Positions 48,347 to 57,489 are shown, counted from the first letter of the stretch. The stretch is 64,000 bases of DNA from Sporocytophaga sp. (GCA_024707265.1 JANQAB010000004.1:372001-436000); one strand, 5' to 3'. Numbers and translations are program-made. The notes: generated by a model not told the origin, from the letters alone.

Positions 48347-49150
48347 ATGCTCCAGATAGACAAGATTGACGCTCTGCCATTTGAAAGTATTCAGTATTTT
48401 ACAATTCCTTCAGGTGGAACGGAAGCTGAAATCTTTAGTTTACCTATATATTCGGGAATAATAAAAAATTTACCTGCTGCTATTGATGCAATTATTGTGA
48501 CATCAGATTTACAAGGCGTGGTAAAAGTGAAAGAAGAATGTTTACTGCTTGGCGAATATCTGGCGGATAATCTGAAAACCATATTTGATCTTTATTACAG
48601 CAAAATTGACAAGGAAAAAGTATTGGTCCTGTTGTGCGGAGATCTTTATACTTCCCTTATAAAAAGAGGTGATTCAGGAGATCCGTCAGAGGTATGGAAA
48701 AAGTTTAGCTCTATATTCGGCAATGTTATAAGGATAGCTGGTAATCATGATTGCTTTGAAAATGGATCCGACAGTTTAAATAAAATTGACAACATCTGTT
48801 TTCTTGAAAATGGAATTGTCAAATATCAAGGATTAACTATTGCCGGTTTAAGCGGAATAATTGGTCGTCAGGATAAGAATTACAGAATGCCTGAGCCTGA
48901 TTATTTAAAGGCTCTTTCAGGGTTAATGAACAAAGATCCTGATATACTATTAACGCACTTGTCTCCTGAAGCAAAAGGTTTCCAAGGCGAGCCAAAAATG
49001 ACATCATTGTTGGAACGCTTGAGTCCTACAACCTTGTTTTGCGGACATTCTCATTGGGAAACAAATCAACCTGTTTTTTTGAAAAATGGAACAGGAATAA
49101 TTAACGCAGATGCAAAAGTATTTATTCTTACAGCTATAAGTGGTGATTAA
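48347..49150 (+). CDS. Calcineurin-like metallophosphoesterase with altered first motif
   Basis: A protein of about 267 residues. Motifs in order: SDLQG where the family usually has D-x-H, CGDLY (motif II), GNHDC (motif III), THLSP (motif IV) and CGHSHW (motif V). These residues bind two metals and the phosphate. Only the first-motif His is replaced, by Gln. The enzyme would cleave phosphoesters in the cytoplasm; the substrate is unknown. I chose the ATG at 48347; a TTG six bases earlier is possible. It is followed after nine bases by an MBL-fold gene, suggesting linked function. Confidence 0.8.
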   Translation: MLQIDKIDALPFESIQYFTIPSGGTEAEIFSLPIYSGIIKNLPAAIDAIIVTSDLQGVVKVKEECLLLGEYLADNLKTIFDLYYSKIDKEKVLVLLCGDLYTSLIKRGDSGDPSEVWKKFSSIFGNVIRIAGNHDCFENGSDSLNKIDNICFLENGIVKYQGLTIAGLSGIIGRQDKNYRMPEPDYLKALSGLMNKDPDILLTHLSPEAKGFQGEPKMTSLLERLSPTTLFCGHSHWETNQPVFLKNGTGIINADAKVFILTAISGD

Positions 49151-49159
49151 GATTATTTT

Positions 49160-50038
49160 ATGAAGTTTAACATTAGTGGTTATTCAACAGCGTTATTTGC
49201 AACCTGGTATTTCATAGAAGAACTGGGGCTATTGTTTGATGCGGGAGACGGAGTGGCAGCTTCTCTGTTGCAGAAGGCAAGAAAAGTAGAACATGTATTT
49301 ATTTCTCATGCGGATAGAGATCATCTGGGAGGGCTTCTGCAATTCAATCAGCTGAATGCCCGCGAAGGTTATCCTATACTGCATTATCCTGCTCATTGCG
49401 GCTCTTTTCCGGCTATAGAAGAATTTACCAAGAAGTTTGATCCGCATGTAAAAGGCACCATCTGGAAGCCAGTTATTGAAGATCAAGAAATTCAGATTGC
49501 AGATCATTTGATTGTTAAAGCGATCAGAAATGAACACGTAAAGGCGGACAGGGGAATACATAAAAGTTTTAGCTATAAAGTGTATCAGACTAAAACAAAA
49601 TTAAAGCCTGAATATGCTTCACTTTCTCAGGATAAGATCAAACAGCTGATAGCAGAATCGGGCAGAGAAGCGCTCAGTGAAATTGTAAGAACAAATATAC
49701 TTACCTATTCTGGAGATACTCCGGTGGATGATTATTCAAAATGGGATAATTCGAAAATCCTGATTCATGAGGCGACCTTTCTTGGGGGAAAAGATGAGGA
49801 AAGAATAAATAAGCACGGAAACAAACATAGTAATTTGGATGAGGTTATAAAGATGGTTTCTGAAATCAATATTGAAACATTGATTCTCGGCCATTTCTCT
49901 TCAAGGTATTCAAATGAACAGATTGACGGGCAAATTAAAAAGCTGTGTAAAGAGTATTTAATAAAGATCCCTGTCTACAGAGTGCTTCCCGGACAAGTAC
50001 ATAAAGACATACTTAGCGGGAGTCCAGTCAATCAATGA
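49160..50038 (+). CDS. MBL-fold hydrolase, RNase Z-like, with His-to-Asp change
   Basis: A 292-residue metallo-beta-lactamase-fold protein related to ribonuclease Z. Visible motifs: SHADRDHLGG (His50, Asp52, Asp54, His55), where the usual H-x-H-x-D-H has its second His replaced by Asp; a YSGDTP loop; LIHEATF; KHSNLDEV; and LGHFSSRY near residue 253. The last three are typical of RNase Z-type proteins. The changed metal ligand suggests altered metal use or substrate. It is the third gene of the SIMPL/phosphoesterase run. Confidence 0.85.
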   Translation: MKFNISGYSTALFATWYFIEELGLLFDAGDGVAASLLQKARKVEHVFISHADRDHLGGLLQFNQLNAREGYPILHYPAHCGSFPAIEEFTKKFDPHVKGTIWKPVIEDQEIQIADHLIVKAIRNEHVKADRGIHKSFSYKVYQTKTKLKPEYASLSQDKIKQLIAESGREALSEIVRTNILTYSGDTPVDDYSKWDNSKILIHEATFLGGKDEERINKHGNKHSNLDEVIKMVSEINIETLILGHFSSRYSNEQIDGQIKKLCKEYLIKIPVYRVLPGQVHKDILSGSPVNQ

Positions 50039-50176
50039 AATTAAATTACATTTCAGCAATCTGGTAGGAGCCTCAAAATTTGTCGTATTTACCCCTTATG
50101 ATTGTCGTTTACTAAATATTCTAATATAAGGTTTTGAACTAATTTTGTGTCTATAACAATTTTAAACCAAAAGACT

Positions 50177-50608
50177 ATGAGCAAAGAAACAACAAACCCG
50201 ATATCTGTAACCGTAGAGGCTTTGGTAAAAGCACCTGTAGAGAAAGTCTGGAAAACCTGGAATACACCAGAAGATATTACCAAATGGTGTCAGGCATCTG
50301 ACGATTGGCATGCTCCTTATGCGGAAAATGATTTACGTAAAGGCGGTAAGTTTAAAACGACAATGGCTGCGAAAGATGGTAGTTTTAGTTTTGACTTTGG
50401 TGGTGAATATACCAATGTCGAAACAAATAAAGTGATTGAATATGTAATGGCAGATGGCAGAAAGACAACAATTGTATTCACTGCACAGGGAAATGCAACC
50501 AATATAGTGGAAACGTTTGATGCAGAATCTGAAAATCCTGTAGAATTTCAGCAGCAAGGCTGGCAAGCAATTCTGAATAATTTTAAGAAATATACTGAAA
50601 GCGTTTAA
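50177..50608 (+). CDS. SRPBCC/AHSA1-like domain protein
   Basis: A protein of about 143 residues with the START-like fold: VTVEALVKAPVEKVWKTWNT, DDWHAPYAENDLRKGGKF and a C-terminal helix QGWQAILNNFKKYTES. I chose the ATG at 50177, which gives the family N-terminus; a GTG at 50147 would add ten residues. It is a different paralogue from the SRPBCC gene at 19.7 kb and belongs to the group often annotated as an activator of Hsp90 ATPase-like protein. It is a single gene ending at a strong terminator. Confidence 0.88.
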   Translation: MSKETTNPISVTVEALVKAPVEKVWKTWNTPEDITKWCQASDDWHAPYAENDLRKGGKFKTTMAAKDGSFSFDFGGEYTNVETNKVIEYVMADGRKTTIVFTAQGNATNIVETFDAESENPVEFQQQGWQAILNNFKKYTESV

Positions 50609-50648
50609 TAAAATAGTCAGATAAACTAAGTGTTTTATCTCTCTTAAT

Positions 50649-50678
50649 AAAGGTCTCATTTAAACAAATGAGACCTTT
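50649..50678 (+). terminator. Rho-independent terminator
   Basis: A thirteen-base-pair perfect stem (50649-50661 with 50666-50678) with a 4-base loop, followed by a T-rich tail. Confidence 0.9.
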
Positions 50679-50880
50679 ATATTTTTATGGCTGTCCGGTT
50701 TCCAGTAAGGTCATTTCAGTATTTTACAGCATGATTAATGCCTTCGTCTGGGGTTGTTTGCGACACGTTTTTTTTGTATGTTTATGATTAGAATTTAATT
50801 TATTAGTTTTCTGATTTTGAATTTTCTCAGAATTAAAATCAGAAAGAAATTGTTTTCCGATTTTCCAGGTATAAATCCAA

Positions 50881-51865
50881 ATGAAGCACATATCTATTAT
50901 GGTTCCCAGAGGAGCAGCTGCCCTAGGCTGTATAGAAGGAGCATATAAAGCATTCACAATGGCCAATGAATTTCTTGTTAATAAAGGAAAGCAGCCGTTG
51001 TTTAAAGTACAATTGGTGGGGATCGACAAAGAGCCTCAGGTCTATGATTCTTTTTTTCAGAGTATATCCCGATCTGACTATTGAAGATTCTTTCAAAACC
51101 GATCTGATCATCATTCCTGCGGTGAACGGAGACTGGAAACAAGTCGTTGAAACCAATAAAGATTTTTATCCATGGATCAATAAGCAATACCATAGTGGGG
51201 GAGAAGTAGCAAGTTTATGCGTAGGAACATTCCTGCTGGCATCTACAGGCCTCCTGGAAGGCAAGAGATGCGCTACCCACTGGCTTGCAGAGCATGCATT
51301 CAGGCAGATGTTTCCTGAAGCTATATTAGTATCAGAAAAAATCATTACTGACGAAAAGGGTATTTATTGCAGCGGAGGAGCAAATTCATTCTGGAATCTG
51401 CTAATATACATCCTCGAAAAATATACAGACAGAGAGCTTTCAATACTTGCTGCCAAATATTTTGAGATAGAAATAGACCGTTACAGTCAGTCTTCCTTTG
51501 TAATGTTCAGAGGCCAAAAAGAACATGAGGATGAACCAGTGAGAAAAGCTCAGGAATTTATTGAAACCAATTTCCAGGAAAAAATCTCTGTAGATCAGTT
51601 GTCAGATCTGTTCGCAGTAGGAAGAAGGAGTTTTGAACGCAGGTTTAAAAAAGCGACCAGCAACACTGTTACTGAATATATACAAAGAGTGAAGATAGAA
51701 GCAGCAAAGAAGAATCTGGAAACAACAAGAAAGAACATCAGCGAGATTATGTTCGATGTAGGCTACACGGATTCCAAGGCCTTCAGAGATGTGTTCAGGA
51801 AAATAACCGGTATGACTCCAATTGATTATCGCAATAAATATAATAAGCAAATGGTGACGTATTAA
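50881..51865 (+). CDS. GlxA-type regulator (DJ-1/PfpI domain plus AraC helix-turn-helix), frame broken at a T7 run
   Basis: Two overlapping frames join into one protein of about 327 residues if one T is removed from the run at 51051-51057. The N-terminal frame (MKHISIMVPRGAAALGCIEG) begins the DJ-1/PfpI-like domain; the second frame continues it with SFKTDLIIIPAVNGDWK and SGGEVASLCVGTFLLASTGL (nucleophile-elbow-type Cys). The C-terminal ~100 residues are an AraC-type DNA-binding domain with the QLSDLFAVGRRSFERRFKKA and ISEIMFDVGYTDSKAFRDVF helices. Proteins of this layout are GlxA/CdhR-type transcription factors. Without correction the second frame would start at TTG 50966 with an aberrant N-terminus. 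Confidence 0.82.
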
Positions 51866-52001
51866 GGCGGTTATTCCATACAATTAACCAATAATAAATA
51901 ATTAGGCTTAGAATTTTTATCCTATAAAAAGTCTGAAAAGGGAAATATTACTTTTTAAAAAAGAAACATTCTGGATACCTCTAGTTCCCTGGTCTTTCTT
52001 A

Positions 52002-52292
52002 TTGGCATTTTATGCTTTAGTTATAAGATTTAGGTTAAAGTACGATGTCTGGCCACTTCAGGATCCTATTGATCCTAATCAAATTTCCTTGAATGTGCAT
52101 ATTGGAATAATTTATCTTTTATTGCTTTATAGCTTGTTGATTAGTATTTTTTTTGTTTTTCTGTTTTTTAGATTGTTCAGGAACAAACCAGAGAAAGAGG
52201 AGCTTCAAATCATTGTTATATTCTTTATAGGGTTAGTGTTTTTTGCACATTGGCTATTCATGAGTAGTTTGGCTGATTGGTTTCTTGATTAG
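52002..52292 (+). CDS. Small membrane protein, start uncertain
   Basis: From the TTG at 52002 the protein is 96 residues with two membrane helices (about 30-55 and 70-90). The frame is open upstream to about 51912 and its translation (KREILLFKKETFWIPLVPWSF) looks like the true N-terminus with a further membrane entry, but no ATG, GTG or TTG precedes it; a CTG at 51933 is the best candidate. The start codon may have been lost or misread. It is 22 bases upstream of the next secreted-protein gene. The function is unknown. Confidence 0.6.
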   Translation: MAFYALVIRFRLKYDVWPLQDPIDPNQISLNVHIGIIYLLLLYSLLISIFFVFLFFRLFRNKPEKEELQIIVIFFIGLVFFAHWLFMSSLADWFLD

Positions 52293-52314
52293 TTAAAATT
52301 AAATAGTTTTAAAA

Positions 52315-53352
52315 ATGAACATAATATATCTGATTTTTATAATTCTTTCAGTTAATTGTTATGCACAGGTAGAGGTGCAGTTTGCTGATAATAAATCAAT
52401 TTTCCTTGAAGGCGAACCTGTCATTTTTAATCTGCAGGTTAAAAATTCAACCTCAGGTGATATTAGCATCTGCGGAAACTCCAACAGTTCAGTTTTCTCT
52501 TACAATTATCAGAAAAATGCCTATGATCTTGAGTCAGTGGCACCTTATGACAGACCATTTGTGCCTGTAACCCAAAGTCATAAATTTGGATTATCGCCTT
52601 CAAAACCCTATGCTCCACATGTTTGTGAAGTAAACAGTGATCAGGGGACTGTGGTGTCATCTGAAGAAGTAATCATTTATCCTATTCTTATTAATGAATG
52701 CGGCAATCTGAAAAGCAGTAATTGTATCGGAAAATATAATTTCTTATTGCCATCCGGAAAATATAGGATTGATGTCAGCCTGGTTCTTTCTACCGGAGAA
52801 ATAAAACAATTGAGTAAGGATTATGAAATTACGGATGGATCTCCCGAATTCAATAAAAGTGTTAATGATTTTTATCTTAAACTGGAAGAGTATTTTAATA
52901 AGAATATTTTCCTTCCTGCAGAGATGAGAAATTATAAGCATGATGACATTAACAGTTTTCAGAACTATATCAGAGGACTTCAGGACAGCATACTTATTTC
53001 AAAAGGGCTGCTACAACTTTCAAGATTCTATGGTTACAGTGAAGGTGATCTGAATGCCTTTGTCAACCTGACCTCAAAAGCAGATAAAAAGACAATATTT
53101 TATTTGTTAAAGGAATTGTCTTCCAGTAAATTTTTATTGTCAAAACCATCAGCAGAGAGTCAGGTTGTTTATGACAAGTTGCTCGTGGCTTTAACAGAAA
53201 GAGACCCATCTTATTCGGATTATCTTCTCAAGAGACTAAAGTTAAAAATAAAGCATCAGAGGAAGGACAGAGAGAAATTAGGCTACAAGATTAATCTGAA
53301 GGAAGATGATGTTGGCCAACTTAAAAATTATTCCAGGTCAAAAAAGAAATAA
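52315..53352 (+). CDS. Hypothetical secreted protein (345 aa)
   Basis: A signal peptide (ending NCYAQ, ~residue 18) is followed by an N-terminal beta-sandwich-like domain (about 20-185) with EGEPVIFNLQVKNSTSGDI and paired cysteines (CGN, HVCEV, ECGN, NCIG) that could form disulfides. A mostly helical C-terminal half (190-345) ends in a very basic tail. I do not recognise the family. It is probably co-transcribed with the small membrane protein upstream. Confidence 0.65.
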   Translation: MNIIYLIFIILSVNCYAQVEVQFADNKSIFLEGEPVIFNLQVKNSTSGDISICGNSNSSVFSYNYQKNAYDLESVAPYDRPFVPVTQSHKFGLSPSKPYAPHVCEVNSDQGTVVSSEEVIIYPILINECGNLKSSNCIGKYNFLLPSGKYRIDVSLVLSTGEIKQLSKDYEITDGSPEFNKSVNDFYLKLEEYFNKNIFLPAEMRNYKHDDINSFQNYIRGLQDSILISKGLLQLSRFYGYSEGDLNAFVNLTSKADKKTIFYLLKELSSSKFLLSKPSAESQVVYDKLLVALTERDPSYSDYLLKRLKLKIKHQRKDREKLGYKINLKEDDVGQLKNYSRSKKK

Positions 53353-53415
53353 TAGAAAGAGAACAATTTTTATATACATAATATTTTTGCAGGTCATTTT
53401 GTAAAAGCCCATTAC

Positions 53416-53585
53416 CCTGATTAAAGCGTCATTGCTTACATACCGATACTCAAATTCAGTATTATGAACCAACCGGAAAAATGATTTAATGCTCTTTGAA
53501 GGGAACTGGTTAGTTGGCACATTAAAAATACAAGCAATTCTTTGAACTTCAACTTTCTGTCCCTTGTAAAACACTTACACCTATT
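53416..53585 (-). pseudogene. Remnant of an IS4-type transposase N-terminal region
   Basis: On the minus strand, from 53585, the frame reads KCFTRDRKLKFKELLVFLM, then SSLQRALNHF, and after a one-base shift at the A5 run 53477-53481 (plus strand) it continues FFRLVHNTEFEYRYVSN. This resembles the conserved start of IS4-family transposases (FTRxRKLxFxxLxxFLLN...SLQxxLxxFF). The piece is about 55 residues, has a stop directly upstream, and no DDE region or terminal repeats are present. It is therefore a decayed fragment. Confidence 0.45.
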
Positions 53586-53873
53586 TTATGACGTGTAGTG
53601 TAGTCTTTTTCATTGAGTTTATTATTTAGGTTTGTAAGAAGTTAAACACAAAAACTAGTATTCTTTTATTTATGCAGATATTAGCTTTTTTTCGAAATTT
53701 TTCTTAACTAATCGACATAGTATGCTGAAAATAAAAACGGAAAAATACATGGTTATCAGTACAGATTTATTAATGACATTCTATATCCAGATACAAGAAT
53801 GGAAAAGAAGAATATACCGGTATTGAATTAAATATCCCTTGGTAATATCATTAAAAGACAAGTTGAAAGATTT
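53586..53873. other. 288-base intergenic region, nothing recognised
   Basis: AT-rich sequence between the transposase remnant and the end of the PolX gene. No supported gene, repeat or RNA was seen. It may be further decayed mobile-element DNA. Confidence 0.4.
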
Positions 53874-55629
53874 TTAGTGAGTAATATAAATCCTCTCAAG
53901 TTTCCTCCTCTTAAATGCTTCTATCTTTGCCCAGTCCGATGTATTTAATATATTATCTTTTGTGCACCATGCTCTTCTTGCTATGGCAACTCCCAGTTTC
54001 ATAAAGTTGTAATTCCCTGTATTATGGCTGTCGGTGCCTATTACTAGTGCTACACCTTTCTCAATAGCTCTTTTAGCCCAACGATCATTGATGTCCATCC
54101 GATGGCTATGTCCGTTTATTTCTATGGCCGTTCCGGTCTCTGCTGCCACATCAAGGATTCTTTCCATATCAACAGTGTAACCCTCTCTGGATCCCAGTAC
54201 TCTTCCAGTCGGGTGGCCTATGGCACATACATATGGATTGCGACAGGCTTTAATGATCCTTTCCGTATTGTCCTGATGGAAATGGGAATGTATAGAAGCA
54301 ACTACCCAATCAAGCGTCTGCAAAAGGGAGTCTGATAAATCCAGAGAACCATCCGGCAGTATATCTACTTCTGTCCCTGATTTGATAAGGTCCCTGCCAA
54401 GTTTCTTATTTACTTTTTTAATCTCTTTCAATTGCTCCATAAATTGATCTTCATTCATTCCTCCTGCTATTATTTCAGATTTTGAATGATCGGTAAGGAC
54501 GATGTAGTCATATTGTTGGTGAGAAGCAATATAGTCAGCAATTTCTTCAATAGAGCTGTGGCCATCTGACCATTTGGAGTGCGTATGCATATCACCTTTA
54601 ATATCATCAATGGTGACGAGCTGTGGAATTAATCCCTCAGCTGCAAGTTCAATTTCTCCTGTATCCTCGCGCATTTCAGGAGGCATCCATTCAAGACCCA
54701 GTTCATGATAAATACCTTCTTCATTTTCTCCTGCAACCTTTTTATTTTCATCTACAGTAAAAAGTCCGTATTCATTGATCTTAAACCCTTTCTCAATGGC
54801 AAGCTTTCGCAGATGGATGTTATGAGCCTTTGAGCCTGTGAAATATTGAAGGGCAGCGCCCCATTGGTCTTCACTTACGATTCTGATGTCTACTTGTCTT
54901 TTAAAAGATTTGAAATACACACTGGCTTTGGTATCACCTTCAGCATAAAGGTTTTCAACTTCATCCAGTGATACAAAATGTCTGATTATAGCTTTACGAT
55001 CTTTAGCTTTTGCTGCAATCAAAAGGTCTATGTCGCCTATAGTTTCCCTTTGTCTTCGAAGACTTCCGGCTATATCAATCAATTGAATCTGAGGAATGGT
55101 TTTAAGCATGTTTATAATGCTGGTGCTGATCTCCTGTGCATCCCAAAGGGGGAGTCGTTCCTCTGTTTCCGTTTTCTTAAGTAAAGCAGATAAAATATTA
55201 TTTACTTTCTTCTTCTGAAATCCTTTAAGCTGCAGGATTCTGCCGTCCTGGAGGGCTTCTATGATCTGCTCTTTGGTACTTAGGTTAAGATCGTAATAAA
55301 ATCTTTTTAAGGTCTCCGGCCCCAATCCCTGAACTTTCATCAGGGTGAGAAAGTCTTTGGGAACTTCTTTTTTGAAGGTCATAGAATAAGCTTATCTGAT
55401 TCGTTTGAAGGAACTCAAAGATTTTCTCTTCAATACTTTTACCAATTCCATAAGTCTTGATAAATTTTCCGTCCTGAATATGGTCTCTGATGTCTTCGGG
55501 AAGGTCATTGATTATTCTGGCTGCATTGTGATAAGCGATCGACCTGAATCTTTCTTTAGGTCCTTTAAACTCATAGATGCTGCCTATAGCTTCAAAGATT
55601 TCAGCAAGCTTTTTATTAACTCTGTACAT
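53874..55629 (-). CDS. polX: DNA polymerase/3'-5' exonuclease PolX, frame broken at a T6/A6 run
   Basis: About 584 residues when one base is removed from the run at 55368-55373 (A6 on the coding strand). The N-terminal piece (from ATG 55629) has the helix-hairpin-helix DNA-binding region (FKGPKERFRSIAYHNAARII, TYGIGKSIEEKIFEF). The rest holds the polymerase beta-like palm with the metal-binding GDIDLLI and the later VDIRIV, and a C-terminal PHP domain beginning DMHTHSKWSDG, with EINGHSHRMD and GTDSHNT. PolX acts in base-excision repair. The shorter second frame begins at ATG 55382 and would lack the 8 kDa domain. Confidence 0.88.
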
Positions 55630-55735
55630 AACCCTTCCTCCGGCTTTTATTAGCCATTCCTAAAAGGGAAACATGAATGAAGCAAGGTTTGGTTTCTGAG
55701 AAAAATTACTTGTTTTCCAGAATTAACGTCGGGTT

Positions 55736-55761
55736 AGTAGAGACGCCATGCTTGGCGTCTT
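55736..55761. repeat. REP-like palindrome, copy 1
   Basis: TAGAGACGCCA-type hairpin: AGACGCCA (55741-55748), four-base loop, TGGCGTCT (55753-55760). A second related copy lies about 100 bases away. GTAGAGACGC...GCGTCTCTAC elements are known interspersed repeats in several bacterial genomes. Confidence 0.6.
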
Positions 55762-55851
55762 AAATTTTAATAATGAACTACGATAAAAAAAATACAGAAA
55801 TCAGTGTTTAGGAAGAATCCTGGTAAATTAAGGATGTTTCAGGTGGAAAGG

Positions 55852-55872
55852 GAGACGCCAAAATGGCGTCTC
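55852..55872. repeat. REP-like palindrome, copy 2
   Basis: GAGACGCCA (55852-55860), three-base loop, TGGCGTCTC (55864-55872), followed by TACG. It shares its arms with the copy at 55736-55761 and so belongs to the same repeat family. Confidence 0.6.
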
Positions 55873-55883
55873 TACGTCCCACT

Positions 55884-55912
55884 AAAAAGGCCGGGGACTG
55901 ACCGGCCTTTTT
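55884..55912 (-). terminator. Rho-independent terminator after trxA
   Basis: An eleven-base-pair perfect stem (55884-55894 with 55902-55912) with a 7-base loop; on the minus strand it ends in a T5 run. It lies seven bases beyond the thioredoxin stop. Confidence 0.85.
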
Positions 55913-55918
55913 CTTAAT

Positions 55919-56254
55919 TTAATTCATGTATGTACTTAATTTTTCAGTAATGACTCTTTTAGGAACCGCTCCTATAATTTTGTCCACTACATTTCCATCT
56001 TTAAAAATCAAAAGGGTAGGAAGGCTGCGTACTCCGTATTTTGATGTCGTCTGAGGATTCACATCAACATCAATTTTGGTAATCTTTGCCTTTCCCTCGT
56101 ATTCATTTGCTAAATCTTCAATGATGGGCCCCATCATTTTACATGGTCCGCACCATTCTGCACTGAAATCAACTAGCACCGGGGTGGATGTATTTATCAC
56201 TTCCGTATCGAAATTTCCATCTGTCAATTCGAGGTATTTAGTTCCGTTTGCCAT
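55919..56254 (-). CDS. trxA: Thioredoxin
   Basis: A 111-residue protein of classic thioredoxin length and fold. The redox centre is WCGPC (Cys35 and Cys38) and the cis-proline loop is RSLPTLLIF. It reduces protein disulfides in the cytoplasm. No signal peptide is present. It lies 66 bases downstream of an ArsR-type regulator gene on the same strand, so the two may be co-transcribed, and it ends at a strong terminator. Confidence 0.95.
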   Translation of the reverse strand: MANGTKYLELTDGNFDTEVINTSTPVLVDFSAEWCGPCKMMGPIIEDLANEYEGKAKITKIDVDVNPQTTSKYGVRSLPTLLIFKDGNVVDKIIGAVPKRVITEKLSTYMN

Positions 56255-56320
56255 AAGATTAACTGTTTAAATTGAATGTTTTATATATTTAAATGTATCA
56301 ATATGATAAATCAAAAAAAG

Positions 56321-56615
56321 TCAGAATTTGTTAATGTCATTTAAAAAAGCATTGAATTCCTCAATGTTTTCTCTGTTGATACATAATTTCACAAAGCGAC
56401 CTTCTTTATCAGAGTTGATCAAACCGGAATCCACTAAAATTTTGATGTGGTGAGAGACAGAAGGCTGAGCCAGATTAATGATTTCAGTAAATTCGGTGCA
56501 GTTCACACATCCTTTTTTCTGCAATCGTCTGTAGGATAACAAGTCTGTTTTTGTCACCCAGGGCTTTGGCCATTTTTTCAATCTGTTTTATGCGCTCTTC
56601 CGGTTTAATTGCCAT
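56321..56615 (-). CDS. ArsR-family winged-helix regulator, frame broken at a T6/A6 run
   Basis: Reading from ATG 56615 on the minus strand gives MAIKPEERIKQIEKMAKALG and NRLVILQTIAEK. After removing one base from the run at 56514-56519 it continues CVNCTEFTEIINLAQPSVSH HIKILVDSGL in the same protein (about 97 residues). This is a complete ArsR winged helix with recognition helix QPSVSHHIKIL. Without correction, only an 86-codon frame from 56581 with an odd N-terminus is seen. Two cysteines (CVNC) near the start of the wing region could sense metal or redox state, which would suit its place upstream of thioredoxin. Confidence 0.8.
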
Positions 56616-56671
56616 CCTGACTAATTGTTATATAAATATATTTAAATGTTTCGATATATGCAAACTTTTAC

Positions 56672-57376
56672 CTAGTATTTAGGCTTCTTATTCCCTGATT
56701 TGGTTTTTTTATACCATTCATAATTTTTTCTGACCATCACAATCAGTTCATAATCAGAGGCGGTCTCAATAAATTCTCTTCCGAAATTACATTTTCCAAT
56801 AAAATCATCCACATCCTCTTCTTTAATTCCGGTAATATCCATGATAAATAACCTGTTAAGGCGATATTCTTTGAGCTGTTCGTAGTATTTGCCTTTTTCC
56901 AGTTCTGCTACCTTATGATATTGCTGGTACTTTTTGTTATAACGCTCATATAGAAAAGTAATTGGATTCATAATGGAGGCAGGTTCCTGATTATTAGGAT
57001 ATCTGTATTTCTGTTTTGTTTCGGTTTTCCCTATTACTTCTACACTTTTAAGTAGTTCTATGTCGGGGATAAGTTTAATGGCATTCATTTGCTTTGAAGC
57101 CATTTCTTTTCCCAATGGGAATTGTTTTGTACGATAACCTAGAATGTAAATAATGATGGTATCGTTAAGAGAGGCATTAAAATAGAAGTATCCGCTTTTG
57201 TCAGAAATTTCAACCTTATTGGTGTTTTTGTTAATAATAAGAGCATCTGAAATCCCTTTTGAATCAACACTGTCAACCAGGCGACCATTAATGAGATAGT
57301 CTCCCTGGGATTGACCAAAGGTTTCATGAAGTCCTGAAAAGAAAAGGATAAAAATGAATAAACGAACAAATTTCAA
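56672..57376 (-). CDS. Carboxypeptidase-regulatory-like domain protein, secreted
   Basis: About 234 residues from a TTG at 57376, which gives a clean signal peptide (KFVRLFIFILFFSGLHETFG). Longer starts at 57454 or 57469 exist, but they lie at or inside the terminator hairpin of the upstream gene and are less likely. The mature N-terminus is a carboxypeptidase-regulatory-like domain (YLINGRLVDSVDSKGISDAL, ISDKSGYFYF). The C-terminal half is charged and helical (KYQQYHKVAELEKGKYYEQL). This arrangement is common in Bacteroidota envelope proteins of unknown role. Confidence 0.75.
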   Translation of the reverse strand: MKFVRLFIFILFFSGLHETFGQSQGDYLINGRLVDSVDSKGISDALIINKNTNKVEISDKSGYFYFNASLNDTIIIYILGYRTKQFPLGKEMASKQMNAIKLIPDIELLKSVEVIGKTETKQKYRYPNNQEPASIMNPITFLYERYNKKYQQYHKVAELEKGKYYEQLKEYRLNRLFIMDITGIKEEDVDDFIGKCNFGREFIETASDYELIVMVRKNYEWYKKTKSGNKKPKY

Positions 57377-57454
57377 AGCCTGAGACTGTTTTATCTCTTT
57401 ATAACAGTTAAACCTATTAAAAATTTTTAAGAAGTTAAAATGTTTTTTACACAT

Positions 57455-57489
57455 AAAAAAAGACTGCACCTTGGGGATGCAGTCTTTTT
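57455..57489 (-). terminator. Rho-independent terminator of the giant repeat gene
   Basis: A stem of twelve base pairs (about 57455-57467 with 57478-57489) with a short loop; on the minus strand it ends in a T run. It lies just after the stop codon at 57512. Confidence 0.85.

Noticed and set aside
53338..53574. A 78-codon minus-strand frame taken as a gene
   Set aside because: Its first part is a different frame from the transposase-like reading, and it ends in a hydrophobic AT-rich tail; it is better explained as part of a decayed transposase.
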